This document shows positions 54,004 to 62,803 of a DNA stretch of 64,000 nt, piece after piece (positions within the stretch are counted from its first letter, which is position 1; the number at the start of each line of letters is the position of its first letter). A model generated the notes under the pieces. That model ran no database searches. It was given only the letters and a program-made list of their open reading frames with translations, and was not told the DNA's origin. The position numbers and the translations under genes were made by a program. Source of the stretch: Terriglobia bacterium (GTDB taxonomy: Bacteria > Acidobacteriota > Terriglobia > Bryobacterales > UBA6623); the NCBI GenBank assembly GCA_009841225.1, contig VXMF01000011.1, forward strand, positions 62,001-126,000, read 5' to 3'.

Positions 54004-55533
54004 ATGCCCGTCCCGCTTCAACTGCCCAAGATTTGCGTATGCATCGGGCATGCTGACGCCCACCATGCGGCAGACCTAGCCGTGGCCAGCTGCGACCGCG
54101 GCGAGAGTTTCTTGGAGCTTCGGATCGACCATTTGGACGATCCTGGCGCCGGCCCCGGGATCGCAGAGCGGATCATTCGCAGCCACCCCGGGACGACAGT
54201 TGTCGCGACCTGCCGTCGCGCACCGTACGGAGGACAGTTCGAGGGCCCGCTTGATCAACAGGTCTCGATTCTCCTCGAAGCGGTTGCCGCCGGTGCTGGG
54301 ATTGTGGACATCGAGATCGAGGCTTTCGCGGACAGGCCCGACGTGCTGGCTCCTTTTCGCGGGATCTGCACGACGCTGGTTTCCTTTCACGACTTCGCGC
54401 GGACACCCGAGCTGGCACCGGTGATCCGTCGCTTGGCAGCGACAGGCGCGGACATCCTCAAGGTGGCGACGCTCGTGCAGCGACCTAGCGACAACCTGCG
54501 CCTGCTTGCCCTTTGCGAGGATCGTGACAACGTCGTCGTTGCTGGCATGGGAGAGACGGGTTCCGTGGCCCGCTTGGTTTCTCCGGCACGCAGGGGCCTG
54601 TTCACCTACGCCGCCCCGGATGCGCCTGCCAGTGGCCAGGGTTGCACCGAACTCGCTGCAGCGCCCACGGCACCCGGGCAGATTTCGGCTGCCGCTGTCC
54701 GCGATCTGTACCGCGTCCAGTCCGCATCGGCCGACACACCGGTCTTCGCTGTGATCGCAAGGCCGGTCGGGCACTCGATGTCGCCTCTCATCCACAACCG
54801 CTGCTTCCGGGAACTGGAATACGACGGGCTGTATGTTCCGATGCTGGTCGAGCCGGACGATATCACCGATTTCTTCCACACCGCCCGGAAGCTGCCGATA
54901 CGCGGTGCCAGCGTGACCATCCCCCACAAGCAGAGCGTCATCCCCCATCTGGATAGAGTCGACGAAGCCGCCTTGGAGATTGGCGCTGTAAACACGATCT
55001 ACTGGGACCAAGGCCGAATGTGCGGTACCAACACGGACGCGCAGGGCATCGTCGAGCCGCTGAGCCAGCGGGTCAGGCTCGACGGGGCGCAGGTTCTGGT
55101 CGTTGGAAACGGCGGAGCAGCACGGGCAGCCATCGTCGCGCTCAGGCGGGAGGGAGCGAGGGTCGCCGTGACCGGCCGCAATCCCGAGCGAGTCCGGCGG
55201 CTAGCGGGCCAGCTCGGAGCGAACGCCGTGGCATTCGAACGTCTGGCAGGCGAGTATTTTGACGTACTGGTCCAGGCGACTTCCGTCGGCATGCTGCCCG
55301 ATGCCGAGGGAAACCTGTTTCCCAACAGGATTCCAGCCGATGTCGTCTTCGACCTTGTCTACAACCCGGTCGAGACGGCCCTGCTCAAGCGTGCCCGCGC
55401 TGACAAGAGGGTCACGATCAGTGGCGTCGAGATGTTTGTCGAACAGGCTGCCGCGCAGTTTCGGATTTGGACCGGGATGGAAGCCCCGCGCGATGTCATG
55501 CGATCGGCTGTCCTAGGACGTAGAGTGGGATAA
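54004..55533 (+). CDS. aroDE: fused type I 3-dehydroquinate dehydratase / shikimate dehydrogenase
   Basis: A 509-residue fusion catalysing two successive steps of the shikimate pathway. Residues 1-235 are a type I dehydroquinate dehydratase with Glu38 (FLELRID), His129 (VSFHDF) and the Schiff-base Lys153 (DILKVATL). Residues 245-505 are shikimate dehydrogenase: GHSMSPLIHN, catalytic Lys309 (VTIPHKQS), Asp345 (TNTDAQG), and the NADP-loop VVGNGGAARAA. The order resembles plant DHQ-SDH. Both active sites appear intact. trpE follows after 19 nt. Confidence 0.95.
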   Translation: MPVPLQLPKICVCIGHADAHHAADLAVASCDRGESFLELRIDHLDDPGAGPGIAERIIRSHPGTTVVATCRRAPYGGQFEGPLDQQVSILLEAVAAGAGIVDIEIEAFADRPDVLAPFRGICTTLVSFHDFARTPELAPVIRRLAATGADILKVATLVQRPSDNLRLLALCEDRDNVVVAGMGETGSVARLVSPARRGLFTYAAPDAPASGQGCTELAAAPTAPGQISAAAVRDLYRVQSASADTPVFAVIARPVGHSMSPLIHNRCFRELEYDGLYVPMLVEPDDITDFFHTARKLPIRGASVTIPHKQSVIPHLDRVDEAALEIGAVNTIYWDQGRMCGTNTDAQGIVEPLSQRVRLDGAQVLVVGNGGAARAAIVALRREGARVAVTGRNPERVRRLAGQLGANAVAFERLAGEYFDVLVQATSVGMLPDAEGNLFPNRIPADVVFDLVYNPVETALLKRARADKRVTISGVEMFVEQAAAQFRIWTGMEAPRDVMRSAVLGRRVG

Positions 55534-55552
55534 GCGGGCGGGGTCGCCGGGC

Positions 55553-57025
55553 ATGGTCAAGCCAGATTTTCAATCGTTCCGCAAACTTGCGGCCCAGGGC
55601 AACCTGATTCCTGTGTGGAAAGTGATCACGGCCGACTTGGAGACGCCCGTATCGGCATACCTGAAGCTAGCCGAGGGCCGGGAGTATGCCTTCTTGCTCG
55701 AGAGCGTCGAGGGGGGCGAGCGGATCGGGCGCTTCACCTACATCGGCACGGATCCGTTCTCGGTCATAACGGCGTACGGCGACGAGGTGGAGATTCGTGA
55801 AGGCGACGGCGTGACCCGCAGTCGCTCCGATGTCTTCGCCGTCTTGAAGGAGCATACCCGACGTTTCACGCCTGCCGGGACCGATACCCTGCCTCCGTTC
55901 AGCGCGGGAGCGGTCGGTTACGCCGGCTTTGACCTGGTCAGGCAGATCGAGCCCCGCGTGCCCGCGTTCCGCGAGGACGATGTGAAGGCGCCCGATGCGG
56001 TCTTCATGTTCTTCACATCGGTGGTGGTCTTCGACCACGTCAAGCACCAGGTCTATCTTGTCGCCAACGCCCGCATCGGTGACGGCGCCGACTTGCAGCA
56101 GTCATATCGCCAAGCTTGCGCAGAAGTCGACGCCCTGGAGGCTTGTCTGGCCAAGCGCGTCCCGCTGCCGAACGGAACCCGGCCGGATGTCGATCTGCAA
56201 CTGCGCTCGAACGTTGGCAAGCAGGCCTTCTGTGCTGCGGTGGAGAAGGCTCGCGAGTACATTCTCGCCGGCGACATTCTTCAGGTTGTGCTCTCGCAGC
56301 GGCTGGAAATGCTGCCGGGAGTCCACCCGTTCCAGATCTACCGCTCCTTGCGCACCATCAACCCGTCGCCGTTCCTGTTCTACCTCCAGCTCGGAGACTC
56401 CGCGGTGGTAGGCAGCTCTCCCGAGCTGCTGGTGAAGGTGGACGGCAGGCGCATCGAGTACCGCCCGATCGCCGGAACCCGGCCGCGGGGCGCGACCTTG
56501 GAAGAGGATCAGGCCCTAGCGGCCGACCTACTGGCTGATGAAAAAGAGCTCGCCGAGCATGTGATGCTGGTCGATCTCGGCCGCAACGATGTTGGCCGCG
56601 TGGCCGAATACGGCTCGGTACGCGTGCCGGAATTCGAGATCGTCGAGTACTACTCGCACGTGATGCACATCGTCTCCAGCGTGCTCGGGACCCTGCGCGA
56701 CGACAAGGATGCCTTCGACACGCTCAAGGCCTGCTTTCCCGCCGGAACGGTATCCGGCGCGCCCAAGGTGCGGGCGATGGAGATCATCGCGGAGCTCGAG
56801 CCGACCAAGCGCGGAGTCTATTCGGGCAGCGTGATGTATCTGGACTTCTCTGGCACGCTCACGTCGGCCATCGCCATCCGCACCATGATGGTGCGCGGCG
56901 AGAAGGCATACCTGCAGGTGGGTGCCGGGATCGTTGCGGACTCAGTGCCAGAACGCGAGTGGGACGAGACCATGAACAAGGCCGGAGCGTTGCTCAAGGC
57001 CGTCGAGCACGCCAGGGAACTTTAG
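55553..57025 (+). CDS. trpE: anthranilate synthase component I
   Basis: A 490-residue chorismate-binding enzyme making anthranilate. The N-terminal region starts YLKLAEGREYAFLLES. The C-terminal domain has the PIAGTRPRG motif with Ala307 at the position that is Lys in PabB, plus DLGRNDVGR and FPAGTVSGAPKVRAM. It needs a glutaminase partner (TrpG); none is adjacent, unless the PabAB glutaminase serves in trans. It begins 19 nt after aroDE. Confidence 0.95.
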   Translation: MVKPDFQSFRKLAAQGNLIPVWKVITADLETPVSAYLKLAEGREYAFLLESVEGGERIGRFTYIGTDPFSVITAYGDEVEIREGDGVTRSRSDVFAVLKEHTRRFTPAGTDTLPPFSAGAVGYAGFDLVRQIEPRVPAFREDDVKAPDAVFMFFTSVVVFDHVKHQVYLVANARIGDGADLQQSYRQACAEVDALEACLAKRVPLPNGTRPDVDLQLRSNVGKQAFCAAVEKAREYILAGDILQVVLSQRLEMLPGVHPFQIYRSLRTINPSPFLFYLQLGDSAVVGSSPELLVKVDGRRIEYRPIAGTRPRGATLEEDQALAADLLADEKELAEHVMLVDLGRNDVGRVAEYGSVRVPEFEIVEYYSHVMHIVSSVLGTLRDDKDAFDTLKACFPAGTVSGAPKVRAMEIIAELEPTKRGVYSGSVMYLDFSGTLTSAIAIRTMMVRGEKAYLQVGAGIVADSVPEREWDETMNKAGALLKAVEHAREL

Positions 57026-57053
57026 CTCCTGGCTGGGCCGCCGGACGCAGCCT

Positions 57054-60000
57054 TCAGTCTCGCCGCAAGCTGGGTAGCAACGGAGCGCGCAGCGCCATGT
57101 TTGCGGCTACCGCGCCGGCAGCGAGGCCGAGGCCGACGATCGCTCCCAATGTCAGGGTCAAGGGCAGCCAGGGTGGGTCGGCCGCGCCGCTCGCGAGATG
57201 CGGGGCGATGGCTAGCAGCGCGGCCATCGCCCCCGTGCCGACACCGAACACCAAAAGGAAGGAGTTTTCCAAGAAGACTAGGCGCGCTACGGCCGCCTGG
57301 GAGAATCCAAGCGCGCCCAGCAGCGCTAATTCCCCGCGCCGTTCGAGCACGCTTCGGACCATGACGACTGCCAGGCCTAGAGTGCCTAGCAGCAAGCCGA
57401 GGCCCCCGATGCTCTGGAAGGTGCTCAGGTAGGTGTTTTCGACTACCAAGAACCCGGCTAGCCTGTCGGCCGATCGAACCGCATCGAGGCCTTCATCGGC
57501 AAAGGCTTCCTCCAACACGCCGCCCGCACTGTCCTCGTCAGTCTCGACAAGCAGGGCCTGATAGCCGCTGTGGTCGGAGTAGAGGTCGAGGAAGCGTTCC
57601 TCCGCGACCAATAGCTCCGACTGGAAAATACTACGCGAGAGCAAGCCAGCGATTACGAAGCGCCGGTCTTGGCCGGAACTGTCCGCGATCAGCAGTTCGT
57701 CGCCGAGGGCCAAGTGCAGGATCCAAGTAACCGAATTGGCGTCCCCGAAGACCGGGATGGCCCCGTCGAAGTCCTTCGCGAGCAACAGCCAGGGGTTCTC
57801 TCGCTCCGCCTCGGTTTCGGCCAAGCTGGCTTGGAAGGCGAAACCGCCGCGCTTGACAAGCGCTGCGGGTGCGCCGGCCAAAGTAGGCTGCGAGGGCTGG
57901 TAGAGGTTCAAGCAGCTGGCGTCTTCGCCGGCCCGCACCCGCAAGGGCACGAGTTGCATCGAGCCTGCGCTGGCCGCGGCGACCTCGTCGACCCGCGCCG
58001 TGAACAGCGGCACGTCCGCTTCGGCCAGGAAGCGGAATCCCCCGTCGCCGGAGTGCAGCTCCGGCTCCTGTGCGCTGACGTCGTGGCGATTCATCGCGAC
58101 CGTCACGATCATGAACGAGGCGCAGGCTACCAAGGTGGCCGACAGGACGCTGCGAGTCGGGTTGCGACTGCCGTTGCGGAATCCCAGCGCTGGAAGCGAG
58201 GAGACGTTCAATGCGCCGCGCTGCGGCCGCAGCAGCACCGACCGCAGCAGCACCAGCGCGGCTGCCAAGGCCAGACTGCCCGCGCCGAAGAACGCTGCCA
58301 GACGCGACGCTGAATCGGCCCCCAGTGAAATCCCCAGCAGCCCGAGTGCCGCGACTGCCATTACCGCGGCCGCGAGTCGCAGGCGGCGCGACTTTCGCTC
58401 GGCCGCCGTATAGCTCATGGTGGCTTCCGTCCGGCCAGCGAGCAGGGCATGCGGGCTGATGTCCGCCAGGCGCCTCAGGGAGAGTCCGATCGAGCCCAGC
58501 ATTAGAACGAATGCCGACACCGCGCCGATCAGCGGATCGGCAGCGCCAACGTGCAGCTCTAGGAACGAGCCGCCGACGGCGCCGCTCCACCATGTGCTCA
58601 AGCCATACAGCATCAGGCTGGCATACGCGATCGCGCCGGGGATCCCGATCAGGCAGCCGGCGGCGGCTAGCGCCGCACCCTCGCACAGGAGCAGCACGCG
58701 CACGAATCCCAGAGTGTGGCCGGTAGCCAGCAACGTGCCGATTTCCCTGGTGCGCAGTTCGACGCCGAGCCGAAATAGGAGGAAGACCAGAATCGCGGCT
58801 GCCGCGATGAGGAACATGCTGAAGCCGATAAACAGCCCCGAAAAGTCGGTAGCGCCTGCCGACGCATCCAGCCCGACTTGTTTGACCGGTTGCAGGGCGA
58901 GGCCGAAATCGGCCGGGTCGAGGCGTCGGCGCAGTTCTGTCCTAAAGCCCGCGAGATCCCCGCCGGGACTGGCTTCACCTCTGGACTCGAGCCGGAAGGA
59001 GGTCAGCTGCCCGAAGCGGCTGGTCCACAATCGCTTGGCGGTCCCTAGGCTCACGAAGGCTTTGGGTGCCGCCCGGTAGCGGTCCCAATACTGCTCGTCC
59101 CGCGGGCGGATCAGTCGCAAGTCCATCGGGAACGGCGGATCCCAATCAGAGATCCGCGTTCTGTCCGACATGCCCTTGTAGGTTGGAGCGTAGTCGCCGT
59201 CCAGCGCGGCTCCTTGCATGCGGACCACGCCAACAAGGCTGAAGCCGTGCGAGGCCGTTTGCAGCTCGCTGCCCGGACCCACTACAAAGTAGGTCAGCTC
59301 GATCGTGTCGCCCGGCCGGGCTTGCAAGTCATCCGCCGCCCATTGGTTCAGCAAGATTTCGCTCTCGCCAAGCTCTGGGGCCTTGGCGCCGTTGGCGAGG
59401 AGCAATGTTTCCGGGTAGGACTCCAACGCCGTCACGGTGGAATACGGGACGCTCCGGCCGCCTGTTTCCAGGGTGTTGGCGAGATAGGTAAGGACCTCCC
59501 TCGAGCGCCACCCGCTGGCTTCCGCCGCTCCTGAAACGGCGGTGGCGGCCGCCGCGCCAAGCACCACCCGTTCCGACTCTACGAGTGCTCCGCGCCCCTC
59601 CGGCAGGGTCTTGGTGACAAGTCGGGCGTCTTGTGGCGCGAAGCTCTCTTGCCAAGCCGCTCGCGCGCCTTCCAGCGTGCCGCCCGCGACGAACAGCGCA
59701 TTAGCCCTTCCGGATTGCTCCAAGGCGCGCTGGAGCACGAGCTTGCTGACGAATGCGTTGTATGGCAATTGCTGTTGCGGGGACAGGCCGAAGCGGCCGG
59801 GGCCGGTATTGTCCAGGATCGACACAACCTTCAGCCGCAGCAGGCGCACGTTGTCGGCCTTCCGGCCCATGACGGATTCGGCCGGTATCAGGGCATCTGT
59901 CTGGAATCGGAGAAGCAGGTCGTCACCCTCTTCAGCGCCCAGTTCCGCGGCGAGCCTGCGGTTGAGCACGATCTCGCGGTTGCCGATTTCCGGCGCGTCC

Positions 60001-60353
60001 ATTTCGTAGAAGGCCCAGAACTCTGCGTCGACGCCGTGAATCCTAACCTTCGACGCCCGGGCGCTAGACTCGGCGTGCTCGGCGCTACCGCGGACGAGCA
60101 CGGCCGACGCCGCTCGCCCGGTGTCCGCGAACGCCTCCGTCGAGGTCTCGCGAAAGTACCGCTCGCCCACGGCCGCGAAATCGATCTCGCCCAAGCGATC
60201 TAAGGTCAGGCCTCGCAGGCTTTCCCGAACCGATGAGCCAACGATCAGCGCCCCGGCCAGAACCGCCGTGCCGACGCCCACGCCCAGCGCCACAGCGGCA
60301 TGCAGTGCGCGGAAGTGCAGCAGGCTCCGAGCCAGCAGGCGACGGCGAGTCAT
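57054..60353 (-). CDS. ABC-type permease with two FtsX domains
   Basis: A 1099-residue membrane protein. An N-terminal anchor (FRALHAAVALGVGVGTAVLAG) is followed by a large extracytoplasmic region and three-span FtsX modules at about residues 520-650 and 980-1095; two more spans lie between. Such MacB/LolC-like permeases move lipids or peptides out of the membrane or transmit force. No ATPase is encoded next to it; one must be supplied from elsewhere. ATG 60353 is preferred to TTG 60365. A TPR lipoprotein-like gene lies 33 nt upstream on the same strand. Confidence 0.87.
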   Translation of the reverse strand: MTRRRLLARSLLHFRALHAAVALGVGVGTAVLAGALIVGSSVRESLRGLTLDRLGEIDFAAVGERYFRETSTEAFADTGRAASAVLVRGSAEHAESSARASKVRIHGVDAEFWAFYEMDAPEIGNREIVLNRRLAAELGAEEGDDLLLRFQTDALIPAESVMGRKADNVRLLRLKVVSILDNTGPGRFGLSPQQQLPYNAFVSKLVLQRALEQSGRANALFVAGGTLEGARAAWQESFAPQDARLVTKTLPEGRGALVESERVVLGAAAATAVSGAAEASGWRSREVLTYLANTLETGGRSVPYSTVTALESYPETLLLANGAKAPELGESEILLNQWAADDLQARPGDTIELTYFVVGPGSELQTASHGFSLVGVVRMQGAALDGDYAPTYKGMSDRTRISDWDPPFPMDLRLIRPRDEQYWDRYRAAPKAFVSLGTAKRLWTSRFGQLTSFRLESRGEASPGGDLAGFRTELRRRLDPADFGLALQPVKQVGLDASAGATDFSGLFIGFSMFLIAAAAILVFLLFRLGVELRTREIGTLLATGHTLGFVRVLLLCEGAALAAAGCLIGIPGAIAYASLMLYGLSTWWSGAVGGSFLELHVGAADPLIGAVSAFVLMLGSIGLSLRRLADISPHALLAGRTEATMSYTAAERKSRRLRLAAAVMAVAALGLLGISLGADSASRLAAFFGAGSLALAAALVLLRSVLLRPQRGALNVSSLPALGFRNGSRNPTRSVLSATLVACASFMIVTVAMNRHDVSAQEPELHSGDGGFRFLAEADVPLFTARVDEVAAASAGSMQLVPLRVRAGEDASCLNLYQPSQPTLAGAPAALVKRGGFAFQASLAETEAERENPWLLLAKDFDGAIPVFGDANSVTWILHLALGDELLIADSSGQDRRFVIAGLLSRSIFQSELLVAEERFLDLYSDHSGYQALLVETDEDSAGGVLEEAFADEGLDAVRSADRLAGFLVVENTYLSTFQSIGGLGLLLGTLGLAVVMVRSVLERRGELALLGALGFSQAAVARLVFLENSFLLVFGVGTGAMAALLAIAPHLASGAADPPWLPLTLTLGAIVGLGLAAGAVAANMALRAPLLPSLRRD

Positions 60354-60386
60354 GCGGTTGCTCAAAAACTAAATGCCCGGCAATCG

Positions 60387-60866
60387 CTACTTGGGGTCGC
60401 TCGGCTGATCGTCGCCTGCCGCTAGCGGAAGGGTGCCAAGCGACTGCTCCATCCTCTTGAGTCGGCGCCGTGCCTCGCGGGACTTCTTGCCGGCTGGATC
60501 GAGCGCTAGGTAGCGCGTGTAGGCATCGATCGCTTCGCGTGGATTCTGTAGCCGCTCGTGGCTCATCCCAAGGCGCCAGAACGCATCGGCGAAGTTGTCG
60601 TCCCAACGTGTGGCTTCCAGGTAGCGCGTGGCAGCTGCTGCATAGCTGCCTTTCTTGAAGTAGTAATTGCCGACCTTGAGCTCCTTGGTGGCTTGGACGG
60701 GGTTGAACGCATAGGTCTGTCTCGGACGGACAAAGTCCTCATCCTCGTCGACCAGTTCTGAATGCTCAGGCGGGCGCTCCGCAAACTTGGGCTCTTCCCC
60801 GGGCTCGCCGCTGGCCAAGCCAAGCGCTAGCGGCAGAAGCAGCGACGTAATCCCGAGCGGCCGCAC
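60387..60866 (-). CDS. exported tetratricopeptide-repeat protein
   Basis: A 159-residue protein with signal peptide (GITSLLLPLALGLASGE), an acidic linker (ELVDEDEDF) and three TPR-like units around residues 65-145 (KELKVGNYYFKKGSYAAAATRYLEA, DAFWRLGMSHERLQNPREAIDAYTRYL). It probably binds proteins in the periplasm. Start GTG 60866 is inferred from a TATACT hexamer ending 7 nt upstream; the frame remains open far beyond. The FtsX permease gene follows after 33 nt, implying joint action. Confidence 0.8.
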   Translation of the reverse strand: MRPLGITSLLLPLALGLASGEPGEEPKFAERPPEHSELVDEDEDFVRPRQTYAFNPVQATKELKVGNYYFKKGSYAAAATRYLEATRWDDNFADAFWRLGMSHERLQNPREAIDAYTRYLALDPAGKKSREARRRLKRMEQSLGTLPLAAGDDQPSDPK

Positions 60867-60873
60867 CGATGTT

Positions 60874-60879
60874 AGTATA
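60874..60879 (-). promoter_or_regulatory. -10-like hexamer at TPR gene
   Basis: TATACT on the minus strand ends 7 nt before GTG 60866. No Shine-Dalgarno sequence lies between. It decides the start of this gene. Confidence 0.45.
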
Positions 60880-61100
60880 GCCGTGGCCCGGTTTGGTCCC
60901 GGCCATTGCCATGCCGCTGCATGCGCCTGTCTGCGGCCCCTGAGAGCGGGGGCAAAGGCGTTCCGCAGACCTCGGCGAGCGGATCTTGCTCTACCGCCCC
61001 CGGTCGCCTTAAGCTGCGTTTGGAAGTCCGGCCAACAGTGAAAAAAACTTGCAATCACGTTACGATGGGGGCTTGCACCAATTTCTGGAGATAGAGGAAA

Positions 61101-62735
61101 TTGCCAGACAAGCACGCTTTAGTACTGGGACTGGACTTCGGCACCGAGTCCGTGCGGGCGCTGTTCGTGGACCTGGACGGGCATGAGCACGGCTGGTCGT
61201 CTTCCAAGTACAAACATGGGCAGATCACGGCCAAGCTGCCCGGAACGAACATCTCTCTCCCGCCGGACTATGCGCTGCAGCACCCGGGCGATTGGCTGGA
61301 TTCGGCCGCCAAGGCGACGCGCAGCGCTTGGCGGCGCGTAGGCAACGCATCGGCCCGCATCATCGGGATCGGCGTCGACTTCACCAGCTGCACGATGCTG
61401 CCAACGCAAGCGGACGGCACGCCGCTGTGCCTGCTGTCCGAGCACAGGGCGAATCCGCTGGCATGGCCGAAGCTCTGGAAACACCACGCCGCGAAGACGC
61501 AGACTGACCGGATCGACCAGATCGCGAGCCAGCGCAAGGAGCAGTTCTTGGAGCAGTGCGGCGGGACGATTGGCCTCGAATGGTTCTTCCCCAAGATGCT
61601 CGAAACCTTGGACGAGGCGCCGGAAGTCTACCGGGCCGCCGAGGTTTGGGTTGAGGCCGGCGACTGGGTCGTCTGGCAGTTGACCGGATGCCAGGCCGAC
61701 GAGATGGCGCGCTCGACATGCCAAGCAGGGTACAAGGGCATGTGGACATCGCGGGACGGATTCCCTTCCAAGCCGTTCCTGCGGGCGGTCCACCCAGAAC
61801 TTGTCGATGTCGTACGCAGAAAGATGCCGGGCCGGATGAAGGCGCCGGGCCAAGTCGCTGGAAAGCTCTCGCAGGCGATGGCGAAGAAACTGGGGTTCCC
61901 GGAAGGCATTCCGGTCAGCACGGCGATCATAGACGCGCATGCCGGCGTACCCGGCGTGGGCGCGGCCGATCCCGGCACCTTGGTCATGGTCTGCGGAACC
62001 AGTTCGTGCCATATGCTCAACGCGGTGGAATACCACCGCGTGCCCGGAGTGGCGGGTGTCGTCAAGGACGGCATCTTGCCGGGGATGTACGGTTACGAAG
62101 CGGGCCAGGCAGCGGTTGGCGATGCTTTCGACTGGTTGCGGCGGCTGACCGGCCAAAAGACGTTTGCGCAATTGGGGCGGAGAGCACGCGCTATTCCCCC
62201 CGGCGCGGACGGAGTGTTGTGCGTCGACTGGTTCAATGGTTGCCGGACTCCGCTGATGGACGGAAACCTTCGCGGGGGGTTCCTCGGTCTAACCTTGCGA
62301 CATGAACCCCATCATTTGTATCGGGCACTGCTCGAGTCCAGCGCGCTGGGCCTGCGGTGGATCGTGGACCTGCTCAGGGAGCGCGGCGTGCCGGTGAAGA
62401 AGTTCATCGCCACCGGAGGCTTGCCCCATCGCAACCCCCTCTTCGTGCAGGTCGCGGCCGATGTGCTCGGCGAGAACATCCTGATTCACCCGTCCCAGCA
62501 GGGGCCGGCGCTCGGTGCCGCGATCTTGGGCGCGGTGGCCGCGGGCAAGCGCGCGGGCGGCTTCAGTTCGGTGCGCTCGGCAGTGCGCACGATCGGCGGC
62601 GTGCGCAAGGACGTAAACGGTCGCGGCGGCGTCTTGGTCGCGCCGGATCGGCACCATGCCAAGCTCTACGAGCCACTTTATTTGCGCTATCGCGAAGCCG
62701 CGGCATTCGTGCAGCGTCAACGTGCTGTAACATAA
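61101..62735 (+). CDS. araB: ribulokinase
   Basis: A 544-residue FGGY-family sugar kinase. The opening LGLDFGTESVRALFVD, the GVDFTSCTMLP block and GLEWFFPKMLE match ribulokinases, which phosphorylate ribulose at O5. The C-terminal FIATGGLPHRNPLFVQVAADVLG and GPALGAAILGAV complete the fold. TTG 61101 is the start; GGAG at 61087-61090 is 10 nt upstream and GAGGAA is nearer. No araA or araD is seen, so it may act on another keto-pentose or pentitol. Confidence 0.9.
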   Translation: MPDKHALVLGLDFGTESVRALFVDLDGHEHGWSSSKYKHGQITAKLPGTNISLPPDYALQHPGDWLDSAAKATRSAWRRVGNASARIIGIGVDFTSCTMLPTQADGTPLCLLSEHRANPLAWPKLWKHHAAKTQTDRIDQIASQRKEQFLEQCGGTIGLEWFFPKMLETLDEAPEVYRAAEVWVEAGDWVVWQLTGCQADEMARSTCQAGYKGMWTSRDGFPSKPFLRAVHPELVDVVRRKMPGRMKAPGQVAGKLSQAMAKKLGFPEGIPVSTAIIDAHAGVPGVGAADPGTLVMVCGTSSCHMLNAVEYHRVPGVAGVVKDGILPGMYGYEAGQAAVGDAFDWLRRLTGQKTFAQLGRRARAIPPGADGVLCVDWFNGCRTPLMDGNLRGGFLGLTLRHEPHHLYRALLESSALGLRWIVDLLRERGVPVKKFIATGGLPHRNPLFVQVAADVLGENILIHPSQQGPALGAAILGAVAAGKRAGGFSSVRSAVRTIGGVRKDVNGRGGVLVAPDRHHAKLYEPLYLRYREAAAFVQRQRAVT

Positions 62736-62803
62736 GGTGCCATTGCTGGCTAACTTGCCAGCACACTCTTGATGGGCTACATTAGGGAAGCGAGGTGATT
62801 GAC

